A stretch of DNA of 64,000 nucleotides from Idiomarina piscisalsi (GCF_003987095.1 NZ_PIQA01000013.1:62001-126000), one strand, 5' to 3'. Numbered from the stretch's first letter, positions 33,441 through 44,029 are shown. Numbers and translations: made by a program. The notes: generated by a model not told the origin, from the sequence alone.

Positions 33441-34681
33441 TCCATCATATAATTGTCCGGCATATCGATTTTGGCGACGCCGGACTTCACTGCGGCCTCC
33501 GCAACTGCGCGGGCGACACGTTGACACAAACGCGGATCAATAGGCTTAGGGATAATGTAATCTCTGCCGAAGGTGAGCGACTTTTCACCCGCACCTTTTA
33601 GGACTGACTCAGGTACCTCTTCTTTGGCGAGTTGGCGAATGGCTTCCACTGCCGCCACTTTCATTTCGTCATTAATAGCCGTTGCTCGTACGTCTAACGC
33701 CCCACGGAACATAAACGGGAAGCAAAGTACGTTATTCACCTGATTTGGGTAGTCAGAGCGGCCTGTCCCCATAATAAGGTCATCTCGTGCAGCCATTGCT
33801 ACTTCAGGTTTAATTTCCGGGTCAGGGTTAGAACAGGCAAATATCACCGGGTTTGGTGCCATGAGTTTTAACTCTTCCGGGCTTAATAAGTCGGGGCCCG
33901 ACACGCCAACGAAAATATCCGCACCGTCAATAACGTCCTTTAATGTGCGCTTGTCGGTGTTGTTTGCAAATAATTGCTTGTACTCATTTAAGTCGTCGCG
34001 GCGTGTATGAATAACGCCTTTTGAGTCGAGCATATAAATGTGCTCGCGCTGAGCGCCGCATTTAATCAGCAGCTCCATACAAGCAATAGCGGCAGCGCCG
34101 GCACCTAAACAAACAATGCGTGAGTCAGCCAGTTTTTTACCCTGAATTTCCAGTGCGTTGAGCATACCGGCCGCAGTAACAATGGCGGTACCGTGCTGAT
34201 CATCGTGAAAAACCGGGACATTACAGCGTTCAATCAGCGCTTGTTCAATTTCGAAGCACTCGGGCGCTTTAATATCTTCTAAGTTAATACCACCGAAGGT
34301 ATCGGCAATGTTAGCGACCGTATTGATAAAGTCCTGTGTGGTGCGGTGACTCACCTCAATGTCTATTGAGTCCAGCCCGGCGAAGCGCTTGAATAACAGC
34401 GCTTTACCTTCCATAACCGGCTTAGAGGCTAACGGACCTAAATTACCTAAACCAAGAATAGCGGTGCCGTTGGAAATAACCGCGACCATATTGCCTTTTG
34501 CGGTGTAACGATAGGCATTGTCCGGGTCTTGCGCTATTTCTCGCACGGGCTCGGCAACACCTGGGCTGTATGCCAATGCTAAGTCTTTACTGGTTTCAGC
34601 AGGGGTGGTGAGCTCAACCGATATTTTTCCGGGGGATGGGTATTCGTGGTAGTCCAGTGCCTGTTGGCGAAAGTCAGTCAT
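33437..34681 (-). CDS. Malic enzyme, short form (MaeB-like without PTA domain)
   Basis: This enzyme decarboxylates malate to pyruvate with NAD(P)+ and a divalent metal. The 414-residue protein has [12 protein letters not shown], the catalytic [36 protein letters not shown], the metal-binding [11 protein letters not shown] and [12 protein letters not shown], and the cofactor motif [19 protein letters not shown]. coli MaeB (759 residues) carries an extra phosphotransacetylase-like domain that is missing here; standalone forms like this are common. It feeds pyruvate from TCA intermediates, useful when amino acids are the carbon source. Cofactor preference cannot be read with certainty. Confidence 0.93.
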   Translation of the reverse strand: MTDFRQQALDYHEYPSPGKISVELTTPAETSKDLALAYSPGVAEPVREIAQDPDNAYRYTAKGNMVAVISNGTAILGLGNLGPLASKPVMEGKALLFKRFAGLDSIDIEVSHRTTQDFINTVANIADTFGGINLEDIKAPECFEIEQALIERCNVPVFHDDQHGTAIVTAAGMLNALEIQGKKLADSRIVCLGAGAAAIACMELLIKCGAQREHIYMLDSKGVIHTRRDDLNEYKQLFANNTDKRTLKDVIDGADIFVGVSGPDLLSPEELKLMAPNPVIFACSNPDPEIKPEVAMAARDDLIMGTGRSDYPNQVNNVLCFPFMFRGALDVRATAINDEMKVAAVEAIRQLAKEEVPESVLKGAGEKSLTFGRDYIIPKPIDPRLCQRVARAVAEAAVKSGVAKIDMPDNYMMD

Positions 34682-34852
34682 GAGGTACGTTGCCCAATTT
34701 GCGTTACTGAGAATAATGACAGTCTATCGCTTCTCAGTGAAGAAACAAATCATACCTCCCGTAAGTTAGCTGGCAGTAAACTTTTAGGGTGGTTAAAAGT
34801 ACACCGGTTAACTTTTCTTTAACAATAGGCTTTTCAGCGGTGCGGGAAATAA

Positions 34853-34876
34853 AAAAGGCGCTGTTTAGCGCCTTTT
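34853..34876 (-). terminator. Intrinsic terminator after rpmE (bidirectional)
   Basis: AAAAGGCGCT and AGCGCCTTTT form a perfect ten-base-pair stem around GTTT. A-runs and T-runs on both sides make it usable in either direction. It lies 48 bases past the rpmE stop. Confidence 0.85.
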
Positions 34877-34923
34877 CTAATAAATCTACTCTAAAGTAGC
34901 GTTTTCTATAGCTTTTCTTAGGC

Positions 34924-35136
34924 TTATTTCTTGCCCAGAGAGCCGAAACGCTTCTTAAATTTGTCAACACGACCACCAGTGTCCATTACACGTTGCTTAC
35001 CAGTGTAGAATGGGTGGCACTCTGAACATACGTCAACCAGCAAGTCTTCAGTGCGAGTTGAACGAGTTTCAAATTTATTACCGCAAGAGCAAGTTACAGT
35101 AATTGCTTCGTACTTAGGATGGATACCTTGTTTCAT
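34924..35136 (-). CDS. rpmE: 50S ribosomal protein L31, zinc-binding form
   Basis: This ribosomal large-subunit protein has 70 residues, of the C+ (zinc) type: Cys16 and Cys18 in [14 protein letters not shown] and Cys37 and Cys40 in [32 protein letters not shown] closes it. SD GAGG precedes the ATG. It is divergent from priA and followed by a strong terminator. The zinc form usually has a Zur-controlled zinc-free paralogue elsewhere; none is in this window. Confidence 0.96.
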   Translation of the reverse strand: MKQGIHPKYEAITVTCSCGNKFETRSTRTEDLLVDVCSECHPFYTGKQRVMDTGGRVDKFKKRFGSLGKK

Positions 35137-35303
35137 GGGGTTACCTCAGTTATGGGCCGCATCGCCATTCGATCCAAAGCCGAACACCATGCGCAAAAAA
35201 ACATCAATGATTTAAGAGCCGCGCATTTTATGCGATCCACGGCTTGTGATCAAGCATAATCTATTGCCTTGTATTATCGGTGTCCGCGTTTCAAAATAGA
35301 GCC

Positions 35304-37514
35304 ATGACGCAAGCCAATACCAGTGGTGAGCGGCGCTATAAAATTGCGTTGCCACTGCCTCTTCGACAAACTTATGACTACCTGTGCAACAGCCCTGAGC
35401 CATTGCCGCAGGGCGTAAGAGTGCGCGTACCTTTCGGACAACGTCAGCTGGTTGGCTATGTTGTCAGTGAAGCAAATGATCCTGCGCCTGAATTTGAGCT
35501 GAAATACGTAAAAAACGTGCTCGACGCTAAGCGGTTATGGCCAGAGGATGTCTGGCAGCTCGTTAACTGGGCGGCCGATTACTACCACCATTCGTTGGGA
35601 GACGCGGCGGCAAACAGTTTGCCGGTGCTGTTGCGAAAGGGCGATGCACCCGAATATTTAACCGAAACCTTTTACGCGTTAACCGACTTGGGGCTGGCAC
35701 AGTCCATTAACGATTTGAAAGGGGCAACACGACAACAGCAGGTGTTGGCCGCTCTGAAGCACCAACCGCTGCGGCGCAGTGACTTAAGTGATATTGGCGT
35801 AAGCTCGGCGGTGCTCAGGACCCTTCAGGATAAAGGTTGGATAACCGTTCAGGAGCGGGCGCCGGAGAAGCCGAAAGACTGGCGCAATCAGCAGACGGTA
35901 CTGCGTGAGGAAGGTCATTCGCTGAATACCGAGCAGGCAGTGGCGGTATCGACCATTAACCAGCAGAGCAAGCATAGTACGTTGTTGCTGGAGGGGGTTA
36001 CCGGCAGTGGTAAAACAGAAGTGTATTTACAAGCCATGCAGCCAGTGCTGGAACGTGGTGAGCAAGTGTTGGTATTAGTGCCGGAAATTGGTCTGACACC
36101 GCAGACCCTGCAGCGCTTTAAAGAGCGCTTCGATGTGCCTGTGGTGATGCTGCACTCTGCCATGAGTGACCGCGAGCGCTTAAATACCTGGCTGGATGCA
36201 AAGCACGGCCATGCTGCCATTGTTATTGGCACCCGTTCGGCAGTGTTTACCCCCTGCCAGAAGCTGGGTCTTATTGTTGTGGATGAAGAGCATGACTTGT
36301 CTTACAAACAGCAGGACGGCTTTCGGTATCATGCGCGGGACTTAGCTACAAAGCGCGCGGCGCTTTTAGACATACCACTAGTATTGGGCAGTGCGACAGC
36401 TTCGTTAGAAACATTAAATAACGCGGTGAGTAAACGCTTCCACTGGCTTCAGCTGGGGCAGCGTGCCGGCGGCGCAAAAATGGTCAAGCACGAGCTTATT
36501 GACTTGAAACAGCAGCCGGTAAAAGCGGGTATTTCAAAAGCGTTGCAGGAGCAAATTCAAACCGAAATTGAGCGCGGCAATCAGGTGTTACTGTTTTTAA
36601 ACCGCCGTGGCTTTGCACCGGCTTTGATGTGTCATGAGTGCGGCTGGCTGGCACAATGTCACCGTTGTGACGCTTATTACACCGTGCATAAGACTCACCA
36701 GCAACTGCAGTGTCACCATTGTGGTAGCCAGCAACGAATACCGCGACAATGCGGTTCGTGTGGTTCGCCGCAGCTTATTTCGCACGGGGTCGGCACCGAG
36801 CAGCTGGAACACACATTAAAAGAAATGTTCCCGGGGCGAGGTGTGCTGCGCATAGACCGAGACTCTACACGTCGTAAAGGTCAGCTGGACGAATACCTGC
36901 AAAAAGCGACTAATAACGAGTACCCGCTGTTGGTTGGTACGCAAATGCTGGCAAAAGGGCACCATTTTCCCAATGTCACTCTGGTCGCTTTACTGGATGT
37001 CGACGGCGCGCTTTACAGTGCCGACTTTCGCGCTGCGGAACGCCTGGGGCAGCTGTATACCCAGGTTGCGGGACGCGCCGGGCGAGAACATAAAGCGGGT
37101 AAAGTGGTACTGCAGACTCACCATCCTGAACATGAACTTATTCAGGATTTGCTTAATAATGGGTATTCGCATTTTGCGTTAACCGCCCTTGCTGAACGTC
37201 AGCAAAGTGAGTTACCGCCATTTTCATATTTGGCACTGTTTCGGGCAGAAGCAACCGACCGCGACGCGGTCATACAGGCAATGACTCAAATTCAGCAGTT
37301 AATGCCCGACGTAGAAGGGGCTTTTTTATTAGGCCCAATGCCGGCCCTGATGGAACGTAAAGCCGGTCGTTACCGGTATCAATTGCTGTTACATTGCTCA
37401 TCAAGGAAGCTGCGGTTTCAGCTTATTGAGCACTTGCTGCCGCAAATTAACGCCTTGCCGTTATTGAAAAAAGTACGTTGGTCGCTGGATATCGACCCAC
37501 AAGACTTTAGCTGA
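35304..37514 (+). CDS. priA: Primosomal protein N' (replication restart helicase)
   Basis: This 3'-5' helicase reloads the replisome at stalled forks. The N-terminal DNA-binding domain is YKIALPLPLRQTYDYL, with Walker A EGVTGSGKTEVYLQAM, the DEEHD box (VVDEEHDLSYKQQDGFRYHARDLA), and eight zinc-binding cysteines within CHECGWLAQCHRCD, CHHCG and CGSCGS. A C-terminal helicase lobe (LVGTQMLAKGHHFPNVTLVALLDVD) follows. The longest frame opens at GTG 35280; ATG at 35304 gives 736 residues and a start just before the conserved domain, though neither has a strong SD. It is upstream of argS with 107 bases between. Confidence 0.94.
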   Translation: MTQANTSGERRYKIALPLPLRQTYDYLCNSPEPLPQGVRVRVPFGQRQLVGYVVSEANDPAPEFELKYVKNVLDAKRLWPEDVWQLVNWAADYYHHSLGDAAANSLPVLLRKGDAPEYLTETFYALTDLGLAQSINDLKGATRQQQVLAALKHQPLRRSDLSDIGVSSAVLRTLQDKGWITVQERAPEKPKDWRNQQTVLREEGHSLNTEQAVAVSTINQQSKHSTLLLEGVTGSGKTEVYLQAMQPVLERGEQVLVLVPEIGLTPQTLQRFKERFDVPVVMLHSAMSDRERLNTWLDAKHGHAAIVIGTRSAVFTPCQKLGLIVVDEEHDLSYKQQDGFRYHARDLATKRAALLDIPLVLGSATASLETLNNAVSKRFHWLQLGQRAGGAKMVKHELIDLKQQPVKAGISKALQEQIQTEIERGNQVLLFLNRRGFAPALMCHECGWLAQCHRCDAYYTVHKTHQQLQCHHCGSQQRIPRQCGSCGSPQLISHGVGTEQLEHTLKEMFPGRGVLRIDRDSTRRKGQLDEYLQKATNNEYPLLVGTQMLAKGHHFPNVTLVALLDVDGALYSADFRAAERLGQLYTQVAGRAGREHKAGKVVLQTHHPEHELIQDLLNNGYSHFALTALAERQQSELPPFSYLALFRAEATDRDAVIQAMTQIQQLMPDVEGAFLLGPMPALMERKAGRYRYQLLLHCSSRKLRFQLIEHLLPQINALPLLKKVRWSLDIDPQDFS

Positions 37515-37621
37515 TTAACGCTTAAGCGGTTTTTTTTATCGGGCGTAGCGATTAAACTATACGCTTTGGATTTGAACGTCTTGAATTTCCTCTTCGATTT
37601 TTCATACAGGTAGTCGCATTA

Positions 37622-39364
37622 ATGAAAGAACAACTTGAACAGTTACTGGCCGAAGCGATTGGTCAACTTAAAGCACAGGGCACATTGCCTGATGATCTCC
37701 CAGTAAATATTAAGTTGGACCGTCCCCGAGACAAATCGCACGGTGATTTCGCGACGAACCTCGCGCTGATGTTAGCGAAGCCTGCTAAGTCAAACCCGCG
37801 TCAGTTAGCAGAAGCCATTATTGAGGCAATTCCAGAAAATACGTTGCTGGCAAAAACTGATATTGCCGGGCCGGGTTTTATTAATTTCACGATTTCACAA
37901 GACCAGTTGAAAGATCAGCTAGGCGCTATGTTCAGTAGTGACCGCCTGAACGTTGATGTTGCGGATAACAGTGAGACCATCGTTATTGATTACTCGTCAC
38001 CAAACCTGGCGAAAGAGATGCACGTAGGCCACTTGCGCTCGGCTATTATCGGCGATGCGGTGTCCCGCGTGAGTGAATTTTTAGGTCACAAAGTCATTCG
38101 TCAGAACCATGTGGGCGACTGGGGCACACAGTTCGGTATGCTGTTGGCGTATATGGAAGCGCTGGATAATCAGTCGGCTGAATACGAACTGAGTAACCTG
38201 GAAACCTTCTACAAAGCGGCGAAACAACGCTTCGATGAAAGTGAAGAGTTTGCTGATCGCGCACGTCAATTGGTGGTGAAGCTGCAGTCTGGCGACGAGT
38301 ATTGTTTGAAACTGTGGAATCAGTTTATTGATGTGTCACTCAGTCATTGCCAGGACGTTTACGACCGTTTAGGTGTTAAGTTAACGCGCGACGACGTCAT
38401 GGCAGAAAGCGCTTACAACGATAAGCTGCCGGGCGTTATTGAGCACCTTCGTGAAAAAGGGCTGTTAACGGAAGACCAGGGCGCACAGTGTGTTTTCTTA
38501 GACGAGTTTAAAGGCAAAGAAGACGAGCCTCTGCCAATTATTGTTCAGAAAAAAGGCGGCGGTTACTTGTATGCAACCACTGACTTAGCAGCTATTGAAT
38601 ATCGCCAAAAAGTCTTAGGCGGTGACCACCTCATGTACTTTGTCGATGCGCGTCAGTCATTGCACTTTGACCAGATTTTTACACTGGCTCGCAAAGCCGG
38701 TTTTGTCGAAGGTGATATCAAACTTGACCATTACGGTTTCGGTACGGTTATGGGCAAAGACGGTAAGCCATACAAGAGTCGAGACGGTGGTGTGACTAAG
38801 TTGGCCGACTTGCTGGACGAAGCGGAGCGCCGCGCACTGGAGTTGCTGCAACAAAAAACAACGGACCTAACCGAAGACGAGCAAAAACGTGTTGCTGAAG
38901 TGGTTGGCATTAGCTCGGTGAAATACGCCGACTTATCGAAAAACCGCACCAGCGACTACATTTTCGACTGGGATCACATGCTGACGTTTGAAGGGAATAC
39001 GGCACCGTATTTGTTGTACGCCTTTACCCGTGTGAACAGTATTTTTTATCGTCTGGGTGAGACCGGCTTTGATGAAAGCGCCGACTTCATTCTAGACGAC
39101 GAGCGTGAACTTGCGCTGGCAAACCAACTGGTTCGTTTCAACGAGGTGTTGGTTCAGGTGCAGAATAAAGCCATGCCGCACTTCTTATGCGGTTACTTGT
39201 TTGATTTGGCGGGGCGTTTCTCGAGCTTCTACGAAGCCTGCCCAATTTTGAATCAGGAAGATGAAGCACTGCGCAATAGTCGTTTGAAGCTGGCAAGGTT
39301 AACGGCCAATGTCTTGAAACAGGGCTTAGATTTACTGGGTATTCCAACGCTGGAGAAAATGTAG
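37622..39364 (+). CDS. argS: Arginyl-tRNA synthetase
   Basis: This class I aminoacyl-tRNA synthetase has 580 residues. The HIGH motif is present as [22 protein letters not shown]. ArgS-specific blocks follow: [56 protein letters not shown] (the KMSKS-equivalent loop), and a DALR anticodon-binding domain ([13 protein letters not shown] through [18 protein letters not shown]). The ftsN start directly follows its stop codon. Confidence 0.97.
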   Translation: MKEQLEQLLAEAIGQLKAQGTLPDDLPVNIKLDRPRDKSHGDFATNLALMLAKPAKSNPRQLAEAIIEAIPENTLLAKTDIAGPGFINFTISQDQLKDQLGAMFSSDRLNVDVADNSETIVIDYSSPNLAKEMHVGHLRSAIIGDAVSRVSEFLGHKVIRQNHVGDWGTQFGMLLAYMEALDNQSAEYELSNLETFYKAAKQRFDESEEFADRARQLVVKLQSGDEYCLKLWNQFIDVSLSHCQDVYDRLGVKLTRDDVMAESAYNDKLPGVIEHLREKGLLTEDQGAQCVFLDEFKGKEDEPLPIIVQKKGGGYLYATTDLAAIEYRQKVLGGDHLMYFVDARQSLHFDQIFTLARKAGFVEGDIKLDHYGFGTVMGKDGKPYKSRDGGVTKLADLLDEAERRALELLQQKTTDLTEDEQKRVAEVVGISSVKYADLSKNRTSDYIFDWDHMLTFEGNTAPYLLYAFTRVNSIFYRLGETGFDESADFILDDERELALANQLVRFNEVLVQVQNKAMPHFLCGYLFDLAGRFSSFYEACPILNQEDEALRNSRLKLARLTANVLKQGLDLLGIPTLEKM

Positions 39365-39940
39365 TTGAGTATGGATTACGCGAATCGTAAGCCGAAGCAA
39401 AACAAACGCAAGCCGTCGAAGAAAAAAGGCAACAATAAGAAAACTCAGCGTGGTGCAAAGCCGGTTCATGACAGACAGCCTGTACCCTGGGTTATTGTGA
39501 TTATTGCGATCGCAATTATTGCTGGCTTTGTCTATTTTCTGGTGTCTATTAGCGGCAAGTCGGAGGAGCAGGCCAACCAACCTGAAGTTCAGGCACCGCC
39601 GGCGGATCTGCTTCCGGAGAAGTCAGCTGAGCGCTGGCGCTATATTGAAGAGCTGGAAAGCAAAGAAGTGGAAGTCGACGTGCCTGAACGCGAAGTGGGA
39701 CCGCCTAAGCTTATGCAGTGCGGCTCATTCCGTCAGCAGTCAGACGCTGAACGTTTGCGCGCCCAAATTGCTATGGCGGGGTTAGAGTCACAAGTTCGCG
39801 CCACCGAAGGTAGTAACGGCTTGTGGTATCGCGTTATCCTGGGGCCTTATGAAACCAAGCGTGATGCCGAGCGTGATCGCCATAAGTTGCAGCGTAATCA
39901 GGTATTTGGTTGCGCTATCTGGAACTGGAACATCGATTAG
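39365..39940 (+). CDS. ftsN: Cell division protein FtsN
   Basis: This bitopic inner-membrane protein triggers septal peptidoglycan synthesis. The basic cytoplasmic tail (KPKQNKRKPSKKKGNNKK), one helix (about 42-62), a short linker and a C-terminal SPOR domain (about 115-190: MQCGSFRQQSDAERLRAQIAMAGL, WYRVILGPYETKRDAERDRHKLQ) match FtsN, at 191 residues somewhat shorter than in E. coli. TTG at 39365 abuts the argS stop and has GGAG nine bases before it; ATG at 39371 is an alternative. Its place between argS and hslV fits the priA-ftsN-hslVU order of gammaproteobacteria. Confidence 0.9.
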   Translation: MSMDYANRKPKQNKRKPSKKKGNNKKTQRGAKPVHDRQPVPWVIVIIAIAIIAGFVYFLVSISGKSEEQANQPEVQAPPADLLPEKSAERWRYIEELESKEVEVDVPEREVGPPKLMQCGSFRQQSDAERLRAQIAMAGLESQVRATEGSNGLWYRVILGPYETKRDAERDRHKLQRNQVFGCAIWNWNID

Positions 39941-39969
39941 TCCTAACTCACCATTGAAAAATTCTCAAA

Positions 39970-40028
39970 GGACCCTCAGATACTGGTCATCGTTGTCAGA
40001 AATTGACGCAAAGACAAAAAGAGGGTCC
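39970..40028 (+). promoter_or_regulatory. hslV leader hairpin covering the ribosome binding site
   Basis: GGACCCTC (39970-39977) and GAGGGTCC (40021-40028) are perfectly complementary. The right arm contains the SD (GAGGG) of hslV, whose TTG starts at 40033. An inner TTGTC/GACAA pairing can extend the structure. If transcribed as one RNA, the SD would be hidden until the stem opens, a layout suited to temperature or translation control of this heat-shock operon. TTGAAA at 39954-39959 might be a promoter -35 element; a start site inside the left arm would break the model. Confidence 0.45.
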
Positions 40029-40032
40029 AGAT

Positions 40033-40590
40033 TTGACTACTATCGTATCAGTACGCCGCGGTGACAAAGTTGTCATTGGTGGTGACGGCCAAGTATCTCT
40101 TGGCAACACTGTAATGAAAGGCAATGCTCGCAAGGTTCGCCGTCTTTATAATGACCAGGTGTTGGCTGGTTTTGCCGGCGGTACAGCGGACGCTTTTACC
40201 TTATTCGAACGTTTTGAAGCTAAGCTCGAACAGCACCAGGGCAACCTTATGCGTGCTGCCGTCGAGTTGGCGAAAGACTGGCGTACCGACAGAGCGCTGA
40301 GACGTCTGGAAGCGTTATTGGCGGTTGCCGACAAAGAGTCCTCATTGATCATTACCGGGAACGGCGACGTCGTACAGCCAGAAAATGACCTTATTGCTAT
40401 TGGCTCGGGCGGGCCGTTTGCCCAATCCGCCGCTCGCGCTTTATTAGAGAATACTGAACTAAACGCCCGCGATATTGTGGAAAAATCACTGACCATAGCG
40501 GGTGATATCTGCGTTTACACCAACGGCAATCAGACCATCGAAGAGCAAGAGTCGATTGTCGAAGACAAGATAACTAAGGGGAAAAGTTAA
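40033..40590 (+). CDS. hslV: HslV (ClpQ) protease subunit
   Basis: This is the peptidase of the HslUV ATP-dependent protease. After Met removal the N-terminal Thr of [29 protein letters not shown] becomes the nucleophile; [17 protein letters not shown] and [23 protein letters not shown] are further signatures. The frame extends upstream to 40003, but TTG at 40033 gives exactly the conserved M-T-T-I N-terminus with SD GAGGG, hence 185 residues. hslU follows after one base. Confidence 0.96.
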   Translation: MTTIVSVRRGDKVVIGGDGQVSLGNTVMKGNARKVRRLYNDQVLAGFAGGTADAFTLFERFEAKLEQHQGNLMRAAVELAKDWRTDRALRRLEALLAVADKESSLIITGNGDVVQPENDLIAIGSGGPFAQSAARALLENTELNARDIVEKSLTIAGDICVYTNGNQTIEEQESIVEDKITKGKS

Positions 40591-40591
40591 G

Positions 40592-41944
40592 ATGTCGGAG
40601 ATGACCCCAAGAGAAATCGTTGATGAATTGAACCGCCACATTATTGGCCAGGATAAGGCTAAAAAAGCCGTGGCGGTGGCGTTAAGAAACCGCTGGCGCC
40701 GTATGCAGCTCGATGATGACCTGCGTCAGGAAGTGACGCCTAAAAACATTTTGATGATTGGCCCAACCGGTGTGGGTAAAACTGAAATTGCCCGCCGCTT
40801 AGCGAAGTTGGCAAAGGCGCCTTTTATTAAAGTTGAAGCGACCAAATTCACCGAAGTGGGTTACGTCGGTAAAGAGATTGAGTCCATTATTAAAGATCTG
40901 ACCGACGTAGCGGTGAAGCAAACGCGCGAAGAAATGATGCAGCGTGTGCGCTACCGTGCGGAAGAAGCGGCAGAAGAACGTATTCTGGATGTGCTGTTGC
41001 CGCCGGCTAAAACCGCGAATCAATCGGGTTGGGCGCAGCAGGAAGAAAAGACTGAAAGCGAAGAGCAGCGCGGTACGCGCCAGGTATTTCGCAAGAAACT
41101 GCGCGAAGGTCAGTTGGATGACAAAGAAATTGAAATTGATTTAGCCATGCCGCAAATGGGTGTTGAGATTATGGCACCACCGGGTATGGAAGAAATGACG
41201 TCGCAGCTACAAAACATGTTCCAGAACATGGGCAGCGACAAGACCAAAGCACGCAAAATGCGTATTAAAGACGCCTATAAACAGCTGGTTGAAGAAGAAG
41301 CGGCCAAGCTGCTAAACCCCGATGACGTTAAAGAAGCGGCCATTGAGTCGGTTGAACAGAACGGCATTGTCTTCTTAGATGAAATTGACAAAATCTGTAA
41401 GCGTGGCGACACCAGTGGTCCGGATGTTTCCCGTGAAGGTGTGCAGCGTGACCTGCTGCCATTGGTTGAAGGCACGACGGTGAACACTAAGCACGGTATG
41501 ATTAAAACCGACCATATCCTGTTTATTGCTTCTGGTGCTTTCCAGATGAGTAAGCCGTCGGACTTAATCCCTGAATTACAGGGGCGCTTGCCTATTCGTG
41601 TTGAACTGGAAGCGTTAACCAGTGGTGACTTTGTGCGCATTCTGACAGAGCCAAGTGCCTCGCTAACAACGCAGTATCATGCGTTATTAAACACCGAGGG
41701 TGTTGAGGTGAACTTTACCGAAGACGGTATTCAACGCATTGCGGAAGTGGCTTTCCACGTGAACGAAACGACCGAAAACATCGGTGCACGTCGTTTACAC
41801 ACGGTGCTGGAGCGTTTAATGGAAGAAATTTCATTCAATGCAACCGACCACAGTGGTGAGAAATTGACGGTCGATGCGGCCTACGTAGATGAACACGTTG
41901 GGCAGCTGTCACAAGATGAAGACTTGAGTCGCTTCATCCTGTAA
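40592..41944 (+). CDS. hslU: HslU (ClpY) ATPase subunit
   Basis: This AAA+ unfoldase feeds substrates to HslV. The 450-residue protein has [34 protein letters not shown], Walker [18 protein letters not shown], the pore loop GYVGKE, Walker [15 protein letters not shown], the intermediate I-domain (about 110-245), and the C-terminal SRFIL tail that inserts into HslV. SD AAGGGGA sits ahead of the ATG. The intrinsic terminator beyond its stop lies inside the converging EAL gene. Confidence 0.97.
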   Translation: MSEMTPREIVDELNRHIIGQDKAKKAVAVALRNRWRRMQLDDDLRQEVTPKNILMIGPTGVGKTEIARRLAKLAKAPFIKVEATKFTEVGYVGKEIESIIKDLTDVAVKQTREEMMQRVRYRAEEAAEERILDVLLPPAKTANQSGWAQQEEKTESEEQRGTRQVFRKKLREGQLDDKEIEIDLAMPQMGVEIMAPPGMEEMTSQLQNMFQNMGSDKTKARKMRIKDAYKQLVEEEAAKLLNPDDVKEAAIESVEQNGIVFLDEIDKICKRGDTSGPDVSREGVQRDLLPLVEGTTVNTKHGMIKTDHILFIASGAFQMSKPSDLIPELQGRLPIRVELEALTSGDFVRILTEPSASLTTQYHALLNTEGVEVNFTEDGIQRIAEVAFHVNETTENIGARRLHTVLERLMEEISFNATDHSGEKLTVDAAYVDEHVGQLSQDEDLSRFIL

Positions 41945-41959
41945 CACCATTTAAGTGAG

Positions 41960-44029
41960 TTAATAAGCCGCTACTGCCTCGGGTCGTAGCGGTTTTTTAT
42001 TGCTTTGAATTTGGCGTTCAATAAATTGCTCGGCAAATTGTTGACGCATCGGCGGCGAGTAGAAGTAGCCCTGCATCATGTCACAGCCAAGCTTTTGCAA
42101 AATATCCTGCTGCTCTTCGGTCTCAATGCCTTCAGCAATGACTCGCTTGCCCAAACCGTGAGCCAAACGAATCATGGCTTTTAGAATAGTGACATCGTTA
42201 TTGCTGTGTTGCAGCTCGCTAATAAAACTGCGATCAATTTTAATTTTATTAATAGGCAGTGAACGTAAATACGCCAGCGAAGAGTGGCCCGTGCCAAAGT
42301 CATCTATCGCGATACCGTAACCCATTTCACGTAACCGTTGAATCACGCTCATGCCGTTATGTAAGTCTGACATGGCAACATTTTCAGTAATTTCCAGCTC
42401 TAGCCATTCTGGTTCAATACCAAACTCCTGCTGCAGGCGTTCCATTTTCTCAATAAGCTGGAAATGCTGGAATTGGGGCGCCGATAAATTCACTGCAATA
42501 GGCCAGCACATACCAAACAGACGTTTCCAGTGCATAAGAATGTTCGCTGCCTCATTAAGCACCCAATCATCAAGCTCAGCCGACAACCCTAACTGGTCAA
42601 TGTAGGGCAGGAACTCGACCGGACTCAGTAGGCCTCGCTCTGGGTGCTGCCAGCGAATAAGAGCTTCAAAGCCACAAAGCTGTTGATGATCAAAATCGAA
42701 CTGCGGCTGCAGGTACAGCTGGAATTCGTTGTCGTTCATTGCTTTACGCAGTACCGGCTCCATATCCACCAGGTGTGAATACATCTCGTCCATACCCCTT
42801 TCGTAAAAGGTGACTATGGGTTGGTGGGACTCTTTGGACTGCGTGAGTGCGATAGTTGCCTTGTTGATAAGCACTTCTGAACGCGTTCCGTGTTGCGGAT
42901 ACCGTGAAATGCCCACACCAGCAACGATATTGACAGTTTCATCGTTAACTTCAATGGGCTCAGCAATGCGGTTTTGTATTTCCACGGCCAGGTCTTTAAT
43001 ACGGTCGCGGCTTTTCAAATGGTCAAAGGCAACGGCAAATACGTCACCACTAATGCGGGCAACAGTCAGCGGTTGCTTATAGAAATTTTGCAGACGTCTG
43101 GCGACTTCTTTGAGGACCTGGTCGCCACCGCGAATACCCATGTTTTCATTAACCACTTTAAAACGGCTAATACCGACTAACATGACCGTTAAATGACGGT
43201 TATTACTGCGAGAGTACTCAATGAACAGCGGGATTTTACTGACTAACTGATCGCGGTTAGACACGCCGGTCAGTGCGTCATGAGTATGCAGATACTCGGC
43301 GCGCTGAATAGCGCGAACGGCGGTATTTCGCTCGGACTCTAACAACCAAATAATGATCCCGACCATAATGGCGGCAATAATTATAACGGTGACTAACGCC
43401 TGGAAGCTAAGTAGCCAGTCCAGTGAATTACCGGTAATGGCATACAGCCCATAAAGTACGATGAAGTTCTTTATACCAATGCTGAGAAAGCCCGCAGAAA
43501 CTAACTTAGGGCCAACGCCTGAGCCCAAACGCCGCCACATGAAAACACCGATAATGAATAAAGCCAGGCCAGTAACCAGAAAGTGCATAAAGCCTGAATT
43601 TGGGCTACTCGATGTGTAGCTAATGGAAGGCTCTAGCCAGAAATAAGAAATAATGCCGCCAAACAATGACGCGGCATAAGCAACGTATAGCCAGTATTGC
43701 TTCGGCTTATTATTAAAAACAGCACAGCTGGCGCCCAGACCAATAAAGGCTATAGCTAAATATTGCAGGGTCAGCGCAATACCTTGTAAGCCACTGGACC
43801 AGCCCAGGGTTGATTCCGGATCGACCATGGCGCTGCCGGCTAATAGTGCCCGAATAAGTTCACTGGGGCCAAAAGCGAAACAGGCAAACGACCAGTAACG
43901 CAGATAATCTCGGCGGTAGAAGCTATAGTAATACAGGAGTAGGGCTGCGAAACCCAGCAAAAACAACGCTTGTATTGAATGCGTAAAGGTTTCTATGGCC
44001 AGACTGGTGATCAGATCGAGCTGAGGCAT
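41960..44029 (-). CDS. Seven-TM GGDEF-EAL protein, probable c-di-GMP phosphodiesterase
   Basis: The 689-residue inner-membrane protein has about seven helices over residues 15-240, then GGDEF (about 255-415) and EAL (about 430-675). The GGDEF site is degenerate (ISGDVF, 327-331, losing the catalytic E), so no cyclase activity is expected; it may bind GTP as a regulatory domain. The EAL site is complete: EALIRW at 455, TENVAM, DDFGTGHSSLAYL, KIDRSFI, AEGIETEEQ and QGYFYSPPM. The membrane part is not a recognised MHYT domain; its ligand is unknown. It converges on hslU with 15 bases between stops and contains that gene's terminator in its last codons. Confidence 0.9.
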   Translation of the reverse strand: MPQLDLITSLAIETFTHSIQALFLLGFAALLLYYYSFYRRDYLRYWSFACFAFGPSELIRALLAGSAMVDPESTLGWSSGLQGIALTLQYLAIAFIGLGASCAVFNNKPKQYWLYVAYAASLFGGIISYFWLEPSISYTSSSPNSGFMHFLVTGLALFIIGVFMWRRLGSGVGPKLVSAGFLSIGIKNFIVLYGLYAITGNSLDWLLSFQALVTVIIIAAIMVGIIIWLLESERNTAVRAIQRAEYLHTHDALTGVSNRDQLVSKIPLFIEYSRSNNRHLTVMLVGISRFKVVNENMGIRGGDQVLKEVARRLQNFYKQPLTVARISGDVFAVAFDHLKSRDRIKDLAVEIQNRIAEPIEVNDETVNIVAGVGISRYPQHGTRSEVLINKATIALTQSKESHQPIVTFYERGMDEMYSHLVDMEPVLRKAMNDNEFQLYLQPQFDFDHQQLCGFEALIRWQHPERGLLSPVEFLPYIDQLGLSAELDDWVLNEAANILMHWKRLFGMCWPIAVNLSAPQFQHFQLIEKMERLQQEFGIEPEWLELEITENVAMSDLHNGMSVIQRLREMGYGIAIDDFGTGHSSLAYLRSLPINKIKIDRSFISELQHSNNDVTILKAMIRLAHGLGKRVIAEGIETEEQQDILQKLGCDMMQGYFYSPPMRQQFAEQFIERQIQSNKKPLRPEAVAAY
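41967..41998 (+). terminator. Intrinsic terminator of hslVU
   Basis: CCGCTAC (41968-41974) pairs with GTAGCGG (41986-41992) around an 11-base loop, followed by six T. It ends hslU transcription. The stem is also coding for the last residues of the opposite-strand EAL protein. Confidence 0.8.

Noticed and set aside
37515-37540. Intrinsic terminator after priA
   Set aside because: A long T-run is present, but the preceding stem (CGC-TTAA-GCG) is only three base pairs.
41275-41640. 121-residue antisense frame in hslU
   Set aside because: Codon shadow of the strongly conserved HslU sequence on the other strand.
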